Below are positions 44,601 to 50,902 of a stretch of DNA of 64,000 nt, in pieces. The stretch's first letter is position 1. Each line of letters begins with the position of its first letter. The translations under genes were made by a program, and so were the position numbers. Origin of the DNA: Planctomycetota bacterium (GTDB lineage Bacteria; Planctomycetota; UBA1135; GCA-002686595); assembly GCA_016220085.1 (NCBI GenBank), contig JACRIN010000084.1:1-64000 (forward strand), read 5' to 3'. The notes under the pieces are model-generated. The model did not search any database. It was given only the letters and a program-made list of their open reading frames with translations, and was not told the DNA's origin.

Positions 44601-44913
44601 GTGGGCCGCGGTGCTCGACTACACGCCGGGCACCACCGGTGACTGGACGATGAAGTGGGACAACGGCGGCGATTCGATGCTCGGCCTGTACCAACTGAGT
44701 GCGCCGTACAAGGTGTTCACGAGCGATCACCTCCGTCCGATCGACAAGTTCGTGTGGGGCAGGGCCAGCGACAGTCTCGTCGACAGCGTCTTGGTGCTCG
44801 CGCCCCACACGCAAGGCCCGGCGCGACTGCTGGGATACCAGTTGTCCCCGGCGCAGTGGCTGTCGCAGTGGGGCGGCACCATCACGATCGGCTTCTGGTC
44901 GCTCTACCAGTGA
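41635..44913 (+). CDS. secreted alpha/beta-hydrolase with C-terminal repeat domain
   Basis: 1092 residues. A signal sequence (about 20-38, cut near VTAQ) is followed by a beta-rich N-terminal part to about 310. An alpha/beta-hydrolase core (about 320-700) starts with KPIVVIDGIDVMNN; its nucleophile elbow is AILAGSMGTQTARYAL (Ser407). It lacks the first Gly of GxSxG and the second Gly of SMGG, but the following D-GPYTGANIP block fits a lipase-like family of large secreted hydrolases. A Gly/Thr linker (GGGGTGTSGVG) precedes about 350 residues of FG-GAP/tachylectin-like repeats with units such as LGDRYSLADLDGSAPEELISV and SPGDRYYLADLTGDEYEELL. The codon bias is weaker than in neighbours. Substrate unknown; likely an esterase or lipase outside the cell. 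Confidence 0.72.
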   Translation: MPFVQWKSASRRALRGLSRSQWSKLLVATVIASEVTAQSVPQAPGITLRTPPIVESGVPSSVGMRDAFSTVDLSSANSGILLDIGALFSKHIIESRDGLDISQDAGVGMDAFVDAFGDLARSEIVLGSKFPPIDSWSAVVLEWRQAQEVTPIAIAMVGYDRIDPAAYTDGRLVFDGVHFHESVPGTPFVEHKSFVAASILAPTLVGPTAQLVIPSNLLVGGIPATAFSNLQVQVAGQAPIAVAFDQPFTVTNLVPDTSGVVRIELHFDAAGGSYSAATAAKYSAKKEPSYGDKGLITASLPYLGGYGKMYVRLYPATGRSLPMQKPIVVIDGIDVMNNRSFDEIWNDFGDTLQKLLDLGYDLVVCDYENGRDYIQRNGFAVREVLARLPSWQAPGHQFEPAAILAGSMGTQTARYALTTAERDFEDHHIGLFVSVDGPYTGANIPIGLQGFVEFLAPEKQTVKDFLTGLDSPAASQLLRKNRFWVGWTKHVYEPRQEFIDYFAEANTLGLPKQCRNVAIASGSGDGTRVTTAGVVEYLRAKLIVTVQWWWWTIVSAGVDIKVDSDHQGQVFYGWMKKPGSDARLKIWSLGAGAEKLDLAPGGLRDTPKTIKDAWNSSLLFSLFVPMSSQLDTHCFIPTSSALGFVTSDLNYAPKYDAQLRQHSPFDAVHLGDPNTYHVSETAANIEFIADELERFFGVREEHLLGDLCADPTTGGGGTGTSGVGTVAGIGSGFTAMIASASTAYAELVSVNTELGRAMIQRRSGSSWQLAWTNNSTGFIGSWHISPGDRYYLADLTGDEYEELLCVSSSVPASAMIQKFDGTAWQFIWQTLDGTLGGTWTLRSTDRFTFGVVSSTFVTKDRLLAVYPYQTHSTARILSFTGASWISEWSNGDSDWIGGYPIQLGDRYSLADLDGSAPEELISVNAWTYPAGWVVVQRYDAGNQLWNWLSASTDKIGFGWVRGAGDQLEFADTDGDGRAELHCISGAPSPWAAVLDYTPGTTGDWTMKWDNGGDSMLGLYQLSAPYKVFTSDHLRPIDKFVWGRASDSLVDSVLVLAPHTQGPARLLGYQLSPAQWLSQWGGTITIGFWSLYQ

Positions 44914-44994
44914 CACGTCCACCGCCGACGCAAGCGCGTTGCGGCGGCGGTGGCTTCCCGACGGCGTGGCCTGGAGTGCGCTCGGATGTCGTTC

Positions 44995-45255
44995 GACGCC
45001 GAGCGCGGTCGGGTTGTGGAAGTGCGGCGATTCGGCCCACAGCGTGACGCCGAGCCCCGGCGCAGTTTCGAAGTGGTCGCCGAGGTCCGGCGCCGGCTGC
45101 GCCGGAAGCTCGTGCGCGGACGGAGCTTCCGCGGCACCGGATGCGAGTGGCGTAGTGGGGGCGAGCGGTGTGGCCGGTGCGCGCGCGACGGCGGGCTCGG
45201 ACTCCGAGCGACAAGCGAGCGAGAGCAGCGACACGATGACACCGAGGGACTACAT
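44995..45255 (-). pseudogene. truncated 5' copy of the PVC lipoprotein gene
   Basis: Read from ATG 45253-45255, the second codon is TAG, then SLGVIVSLLSLACRSESEPA and later LGDHFETAPGLGVTLWAESP, FHNPTALGV. This matches residues 1-80 of the 1321-residue lipoprotein at 36945-40910 nearly word for word (its codon 2 is AAG). Homology ends at 44995 and some similarity extends upstream of the ATG, so the copied piece included the promoter side. It is a dead fragment. About 80 bp from 44914 to 44994 and 272 bp from 45256 to 45527 show nothing else. Confidence 0.8.
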
Positions 45256-45527
45256 GGCGCGGCGTGTAGCGGCGCGTGTCCCGGCGCGATGGAATCGCAC
45301 GCGGACGCGCCTCGCTACCTCCCGCAGCTCGCACGAGCTCCGGAGTCGCTCTCTCGCCGTCGGGTTGCGCCTGAAACTCGTGGTCGACGGAGACGGATTC
45401 CAAAACGGTCGATGCCGAGCCCAAGCGCGAGGCCCGGTCGGCACGACGACGCTCGAGCGCGATTGCGAGCCGGGTTCGCGCTCAAGCCGTCGCGGCGGTC
45501 GCCCACGTGAAGCTGACGAGCACCATA

Positions 45528-46376
45528 CTACCCGACATCCCTCATGAAGACGGCCGCCTTCTGGAAGAGCTGTTCGACGGTCGAATGGGAGAGGTGCAAG
45601 TAGCCAAACGCAGGAGTGACCCGAAACGTCGTTGCGTCGAACCGGGAGCCCGCCTCGGTCATGAGTGACACTTCGTCAGCCAAGCTCACGATGATGACGG
45701 CCGGACGATCGCGCATGCTCACGCGCGGCGCGTGATGGGCCTCGATGGCGAACGCCAAGTCATCAGGGAAGCCCCAGTCATGCGCGATCATCGCTCCGAC
45801 TTCCGAATGCGTGAAGCCGAACATCCGTCGTTCTGCCTCGTTGCAGACATTCTCGCTCCGACCGCACTGCATGAGCAGCTCCGCATACACGTCTCGGTAC
45901 TTGGCGAAGAGAACGATCTTTCCGAGATCGTGCAGCAGGCCGCAGGCGTAGGCGTCATCTGGGGCGACATGTTCGGTCGTCGAGGCAGGCGTATAGCCGA
46001 GTGCGATCTCGCGGCAGATCTGGGCTGTGAGGATCGAGTGTCGCCAGACCTTTTCGAGCTCGATCCAGCCACCCGCACGATTGGTGAACTCCGAGAACAG
46101 CTCTACCTGCAGAACCAGATTGTAGATGGCGGAGTGACCCAAGAGGACCACGGCCTGGTGGATCGAGGAGATCTTCGCATACTGACCGAAACACGCACTG
46201 TTGGCGTTCTTCAACATCCTGGCTGCGATCGACGGATCCAGCGCGATGGCGTCCGCAAGTTCCGTGGCGTCGGAACCGGGGTCGAGGCACCGGTCGCGGA
46301 TGCGCAGTGCACTGCGAGGTAGCGTCGGTAGCACGAGATTCGACTTGATTAGTTCCCTGGTCTTGGTGGCAATCAT
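45528..46376 (-). CDS. HDOD-domain signalling protein
   Basis: 282 residues, almost all one HDOD domain: LPTLPRSALRIRDRCLDPGSDATELADAIALDPSIAARMLKNANSACFG-type start, AVVLLGHSAIYNLVLQ, and CGLLHDLGKIVLF, where the HD pair is kept. The last 50 residues include IIVSLADEVSLM. HDOD proteins act in regulation of motility, cell cycle or biofilms, often next to receiver domains, and their catalytic status varies. It lies 47 bp after the REC-CheX-like gene in the same direction, so the two are likely one operon. Codon bias is milder than in most of the window. Confidence 0.88.
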   Translation of the reverse strand: MIATKTRELIKSNLVLPTLPRSALRIRDRCLDPGSDATELADAIALDPSIAARMLKNANSACFGQYAKISSIHQAVVLLGHSAIYNLVLQVELFSEFTNRAGGWIELEKVWRHSILTAQICREIALGYTPASTTEHVAPDDAYACGLLHDLGKIVLFAKYRDVYAELLMQCGRSENVCNEAERRMFGFTHSEVGAMIAHDWGFPDDLAFAIEAHHAPRVSMRDRPAVIIVSLADEVSLMTEAGSRFDATTFRVTPAFGYLHLSHSTVEQLFQKAAVFMRDVG

Positions 46377-46423
46377 GTGGTTTCCTGTCCGCCCGATCGA
46401 GAAGTTCTATTCACTCTGTTCGC

Positions 46424-47697
46424 TCAGATCTCCGGTCCGACTCTCGAGGTCGCACCTGAACCCGGGTTCTCTTGATCCTCGACCAGAGGTCGGACGATCA
46501 CCGCCTCCGTCGGTCGCCCCTGCATGTCGAGTTCATGGAGCTTGTGCACTTGCTGCTGCGTCAGAAGTGTTCCGCGCGGCAAGAGCACCCCGCCGGTACC
46601 GGGCACGCCGATGTCGCGCAGCAAGATGTCCTCAGGCCGAAGCTTGTTGGGCGGAAGCGTGCGAACGTCTCCGACGGTAGGGATGACACACATCTGGATC
46701 TCGACGCCCGCGATGCTCAGCGCGAACGAGGCCAGCGGAGTGGTGTTACTCTGCGCGGACGCATCCGAGGCGCGGAGGCGGACCCTGGGGATCCTCGACG
46801 CCACGACGGTCGTGGTGTTGCACAATCTGTTCTTGATGGAACCCTGCAAGATGTTGAGGAATTCGCCGAGCGAGTCGAACAGATCGTCGAGGGTCTCCTC
46901 GTTCGCCCCCACCATCTCTCTGTAGATCGATTGGAGGTGATCGATGTTGGCGTCGATGCGGACGCTGATGCAGAGGCAGGGGGCATCCACGACGATGGCC
47001 GACACAGCGCAGACTTCCCAATTGCCGTGATGGCTGGTCGAAGTCACACGGGCGCCCGCAAGGCCAAGTCCCGTGAGCGCGCTGGCGATGACGTCCGAAG
47101 TAGCGGCAACGAGCACAGTCGCCATCGGCGACGCGCTCTGGTCCTGTGGCGGAGCGTGGGCAGGCTTCGGATCGTGCTCCGTTACTCGATCCTGTGTTGC
47201 GCTTCTGTTCAATATCACGCGTCCCAGGAGATCATGTCGTCGGCACAGAGCTTCCATGGAGATGAGCTCCGCGCAGACGTGTCGGCGAACGGTCAGAGCG
47301 CGTTCGGCAACAGGGATTCGCGACAGGATTTCTGCGGGAGAAGCGGAGAACTGCGCGTAGGCGTCCACGCCACAGTCAAACGCACGGATGACCGCTTGCT
47401 CTTCAACTGAATTGGAGAGCATCAAGACGTAAGGTCGAGCGCGGGCATCGAACTCGACCAGGAGTTTCTCGACGGCACTTGGCGACGAAACCGTTCCATC
47501 TAGGATCAGCAGAGCGGGGCGCATTCCACCCCGCGAAGTGCGGTCAGAAGTCCGTTGAGCGGGTCGTTCACGAGGGTGCACTCGTATCCCTGACGGCGCA
47601 CCATCCACCCAACGCTGGAAAGCAGGCGCGGGTCGCGCAAGCCGACGACTACTCCGAGCGTTTGATTGGCAGAGATCGGTCGGTCCGTGGCACTCAT
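46424..47697 (-). CDS. receiver-CheX-like signalling protein, frameshifted
   Basis: From ATG 47697 the first 63 codons read MSATDRPISANQTLGVVVGL-type receiver sequence (with LRDP acid pocket) to ALRGVECAP, then run into a TGA at 47506. The continuation ALLILDGTVSS (phospho-acceptor Asp), LMLSNSVEEQAV and GVDAYAQF lies in the neighbouring frame, so one base is missing near 47510-47530. Read alone, the second part could start at ATG 47524 (366 residues). The receiver's usual KP is missing. A CheX-like phosphatase domain follows, with the E-x-x-N residues in SLGEFLNILQGSIKNRL, then a C-terminal segment ending GVLLPRGTLLTQQQVHKLHEL seen in HDOD/HD-GYP proteins. It precedes the HDOD gene. Either a sequencing error or recent decay. 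Confidence 0.65.
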
Positions 47698-48477
47698 GGT
47701 GGGGTGGCTGCAAGAGGGCCCGCACGAAGGGGCCCCCGTCTTCTCCGAAAAGGGTCAGAGTTGGCTCGGCGGGTGGTGGAAGACGTGCGTTCGTGGATCG
47801 GCACCGCCGAGTCCCCCGGGGAGTTTTCGATGCGATGCGCCGAGTCACGCCGGCGGATCCTCGAAGACGCACGGACGCGCCGCAGCATTCGTCTCGCGCG
47901 TCTTCGTCACGTGCTTCGTCTCCGCGCTTCGCGCCGTGCGGCGCGAACCGGTGCAGCGCGTCGCCGGTTCGCAGCCGTCGTTGCGTGGCAGATAGATGCG
48001 CGCGCGCCATGCAACTGCGCAGTGGGATTCGCACGGTCGGGGCCGTTCCACGGACCGGGCTAGCGCAGGTCAGCCCGACGGACGCGCAACGCGAATCGCG
48101 GTGGAGCAGTCGTTTCGCCGCACTGGCCGGCGCGGCAGCCGTCGCGCGTCGAGCGTGCCTCGTCGTCCGGCGGCGGCCTGCCCTCATCCCACTTCGCATG
48201 TTGACTCTCATTGCCCAGAACCTGCATCGGCATGTTCCAGAGAGCAGCGACAAGAATCAACCTGCAGCTCCACGCATTGGGACGTGTCGCGCGACTGGGA
48301 CGCTGCCGTCCCAATATCGCTCCGCGCTGACACGCAGTGGAGCGATGCGGTCCGCACACACGTTTCGTCGCGCCGTCCTGCGAGCCCGACGCGGGTGAAT
48401 CGCTCGGCCGATGCCCGCGCACGCATCTGCGCGAAAGCGAGAGTCCACTCACTATCGAGTGCGCTCGCCTCGGGAGA
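47698..48477. other. 0.8-kb stretch without a recognisable gene
   Basis: Upstream of the REC-CheX gene on minus. The GC content is visibly lower than in flanking coding DNA, and no frame shows the strong third-position GC of this genome. It may hold the promoter of the REC-CheX/HDOD operon. No repeats, RNA or known protein relics were recognised. Confidence 0.5.
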
Positions 48478-48615
48478 TCACTTCAGTTTCGCGAGTGATG
48501 CCGGCCGCGCTCGATCGAACGCATAGAGCTCGGCGACGGTGATCCGCGCTTCGGCGGCGAGCACCGCGCGCACGATCGGCATCGCCGCGGCTTCGTCGAA
48601 GAAGAGCACGTCGAG
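48478..48615 (-). pseudogene. 3' part of the exported protein gene beyond an in-frame TAG
   Basis: After TAG 48616-48618 the frame is open for 45 codons (LDVLFFDEAAAMPIVRAVLA and on to PASLAKLK) and ends at TGA 48478-48480. The first residues look like the natural end of a GxGxxxx(Y)LDxLxFD fold, so the TAG probably replaces a Tyr or similar codon. Confidence 0.55.
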
Positions 48616-49674
48616 CTACTCACGCTCGAAGCCGTCGCCCCAGCCGACGACGGTGCCGGCGCGCGCGGCGGTGAGCTTCGCGTCGAGCTCGTCGACGAGC
48701 TGCTGGCGGAACGCGTTGAGCGCGAGCCCGGCTTCGACATCGAGCGGCGGATGTTCGATCGTGTGTCGAATGCCGAGGAATGCCGCGCCCGCGCCGAGCG
48801 GCGCGAGCTCGTCGACCGTCGACGTGCCGAGATCCAAGTTGTAGTCGGCGATCAGGTCCGGATAGCGCGATGCGCCCGACAACAGGTCGCCGAGCCGCGT
48901 GCCGGCGTCGAACTCGCCGCTCGGCGGGCCGAAGTAGTCCGTGCGGAGTTCGGGTGGCGTCGTCGCGTCGAAGTTCTCCTCGTGCAAGAACTCCGCGAGC
49001 GTTTCGTAGAGCTCGTCGCCCGCGATCACGCCCTCGGCCTCGGGTTCGGGCGCGATTTCGAGCAGCGTGACGACGTGCGGCGTGCACTTCGACATCGCCG
49101 CGCCCATCGCGCTCTCGACGAAGTGCGTCGCGAGCATCGTGCGATCTCCGTCGCGCAGCGCCGGCAACGCGTCGTGCCAGATCGCGAGCGAGAGCTGCGG
49201 CTTCTCGCCGTCCCACTCGCAATACGCGCGGAAGTCGCCGAGCCGCAGTGGCAAGTCGCCGAGCTGTCCGAGCGAACGCGCCGCGTCCCAGGGTGGCCGC
49301 CACGGCGCGCACTCCCAGCCCGCGATCGTCGGCATCGCCGCCGCGAGCTCGCGGCCGAGCAGTTGGCGCGTGCGCGAGTCGCCGGACACGAGTTCGATGC
49401 GCACCGAGCCCTCGACGCTGCCGCGTTCGGCGCCGAACGTCAGGCCGGGCACGAGCGCGTCGAGCCGCTTGCCGAGCTCTTCACCGACCGCTTCGGAGCG
49501 CGCGGCGTCGCCGGAGAGCAGCGCGGCGCGATGCTCGTCCGCGTGCTCGGCGAGCCACGCCCAGAACGCCGTCGCGCGCGCGCGGAACGGCTCGGGGCGC
49601 TCTTGCGCGACCTGTGCGCTCGAACCGAGCGCGAAACCTGCGATGACGAGCGCCGCGAGGGATCCGATCTTCAT
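48616..49674 (-). CDS. exported protein of unknown function (cut by TAG)
   Basis: 352 residues up to the TAG, signal peptide 1-21 (MKIGSLAALVIAGFALGSSA). Beta-alpha mix with RIELVSGDSRTRQLLGRELAA, two regions with paired acids (EIAPEPEAEGV) and the end VVGWGDGFERE. The part IEHPPLDVEAGLALNAFRQQLVDELDAKLTAARAGTVVGWG reminds me of DUF695-like proteins (length and order), but I cannot claim it. The frame goes on for 45 codons past the stop with good coding bias. The gene stands between a gene-free stretch and an HD protein gene; 26 bp separate it from the latter. Confidence 0.55.
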   Translation of the reverse strand: MKIGSLAALVIAGFALGSSAQVAQERPEPFRARATAFWAWLAEHADEHRAALLSGDAARSEAVGEELGKRLDALVPGLTFGAERGSVEGSVRIELVSGDSRTRQLLGRELAAAMPTIAGWECAPWRPPWDAARSLGQLGDLPLRLGDFRAYCEWDGEKPQLSLAIWHDALPALRDGDRTMLATHFVESAMGAAMSKCTPHVVTLLEIAPEPEAEGVIAGDELYETLAEFLHEENFDATTPPELRTDYFGPPSGEFDAGTRLGDLLSGASRYPDLIADYNLDLGTSTVDELAPLGAGAAFLGIRHTIEHPPLDVEAGLALNAFRQQLVDELDAKLTAARAGTVVGWGDGFERE

Positions 49675-49700
49675 CCGACGAGGATAGCGCGCCGCACGAT

Positions 49701-50333
49701 TCACGCATCCAGTGCGCGCGCCAAGTTCTCGCGAGCGCGGGCCTCGAGCCGCGCGTGGAAGCTCTCGGTCGAGTAAATCCGAGGCCGAGCGAGGAACACG
49801 GAGAGGATTTCGCGCCACTTGGTGCGGAAGAGGAAGAGCGGCACCCACGCGTACTCCGCGCGGACCTGCGCTTCGTACTCCTCGAAGCGCTCGCGCGGCG
49901 CGCCGAGGATCGCGAGGTCGACATCGACGAGCAGCCTGGCATCCGCGCTCACGGGTTCGGCGTCGTGTCGCGTCGCCATGACGAGCTCGTGGACGCGTTC
50001 CGCGGCGTCGCGCGCCGCGCCCGCGTCGAGCAGCGCGTCGCGTGCCCAGACCGCGCTGCGCGCTTCGTTGTCGGAGCCGCGCACGTCGTAGATCGCGTCG
50101 TGGAACCACAGCGCGAGCTCGACCTCGGCGGGGCGTTCGGCGAGCGCACGGGCCCGTGCGAACTCCGCGAGGCACTCCTCCAAGTGCTGCAGCGTGTGAT
50201 AGTGCCTCTGCGGCTCTCGATAGCGCGCAACGAGCGTCTCGAGCAAGGCGTCGTCGGCGCGCGCGCCGAGCTCGGCCCAACTCGCTCGCCAAGCCTCGGG
50301 CCAACTCGCTCGCCAAGCCTCGGGCCAACTCAC
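49701..50333 (-). CDS. HD-domain metal-dependent phosphohydrolase
   Basis: 210 residues from GTG 50333. The HD signature set is complete: REPQRHYHTLQHLEECL, ALWFHDAIYDVRGSDNEARSA and VMATRHDAEPVSADARLLVDVDLAILG, as in the family of small predicted metal-dependent HD hydrolases (YHTxxH, WFHDxxY). The substrate is unknown, probably a nucleotide or phosphoester. The N-terminus is odd: the first 20 residues are SWPEAWRA repeats translated from a 24-bp minisatellite, and no ATG exists closer to the domain, so the true start is uncertain. The protein is cytosolic. Confidence 0.8.
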   Translation of the reverse strand: MSWPEAWRASWPEAWRASWAELGARADDALLETLVARYREPQRHYHTLQHLEECLAEFARARALAERPAEVELALWFHDAIYDVRGSDNEARSAVWARDALLDAGAARDAAERVHELVMATRHDAEPVSADARLLVDVDLAILGAPRERFEEYEAQVRAEYAWVPLFLFRTKWREILSVFLARPRIYSTESFHARLEARARENLARALDA

Positions 50334-50519
50334 TCGCGAAGCCTCAGCCCAACCCGCTCGCGAAACCTCGATCCGACTCGCTCGCGAAGCCCCGGCTCAG
50401 CTCGATCGTGAAGCCTCGATCCAATTCGCTTCCGAAGACTCAGTCCAACTCGCACGCGGAGCGTTGGGCCAACTCGCTCGCGAAGCTCAGGCCACCTCAC
50501 TCGCCAAGCCTTGGGCGCT
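50281..50519. repeat. 24-bp tandem repeat (minisatellite), about ten units
   Basis: Units 50281-50304 and 50305-50328 are identical (CTCGCTCGCCAAGCCTCGGG-CCAA); eight more diverging units follow to 50519, one with a 1-bp deletion near 50485. The unit length is a multiple of three, so five frames stay open over most of it. It forms the start of the HD gene on the minus strand. Confidence 0.9.
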
Positions 50520-50642
50520 TCCATGATCGACCGAGGATAGCCGTCGGCCGCGAGCGGTTCGCCGCGCGAGGCCCGACGTTCCGCCGAGCGCCCGGCCGAG
50601 CACCACACCGCTCGCTTCCCGGTCGCCCGCGGGCGACGCTCC

Positions 50643-50769
50643 GCCAGCGGTCGGCGACCGAGTGCACTCGCGGCGTCGCTGGTGGTCGGTGTTCTCGCCG
50701 GCGTGCTGCCCGCTCGGCGCGCGGCGCGACTCGACCCGGTCGAAGCGCTGCGCGCGGACAGCGCGAGGG
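50643..50769 (+). pseudogene. relic of an FtsX/MacB-type permease C-terminus
   Basis: In one plus frame the sequence reads ALAASLVVGVLAGVLPARRA and then ARLDPVEALRAD, the characteristic last helix and PAxxAARLDPVEALR tail of MacB/FtsX ABC permeases. Nothing before 50643 resembles the rest of such a protein, and the frame runs on without a natural stop to 50906. It is a gene remnant of about 40 codons. Confidence 0.6.
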
Positions 50770-50902
50770 TTGTCGGCCTTCACCGCTCGACGGGTCGAGG
50801 GCTCCTCACGTACGCTGGGGGACGAGCATCGGCGCTTCGGAGCCGGCGCCGGGGTGGTCGCTCGACGCCTGGAGAGTCCGAAGCTCGGAGAGTCCCCCGT
50901 CG

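Noticed and set aside
48060-48452. A 130-codon minus-strand ORF in the gene-free stretch
   Set aside because: Its codon positions lack the strong third-position GC of real genes here, and the peptide is Arg/Ser-rich with no recognisable segment.
22591-48618. TAG recoded as a sense codon in this organism
   Set aside because: TAG is the natural stop of other genes here (MgtC/DUF4010 gene, sulfatase, Cys-rich copy 2), so a general reassignment is unlikely; only local readthrough or errors remain.
50281-50519. CRISPR array
   Set aside because: The 24-bp units are directly adjacent with no spacers and diverge gradually, and no cas gene is present.
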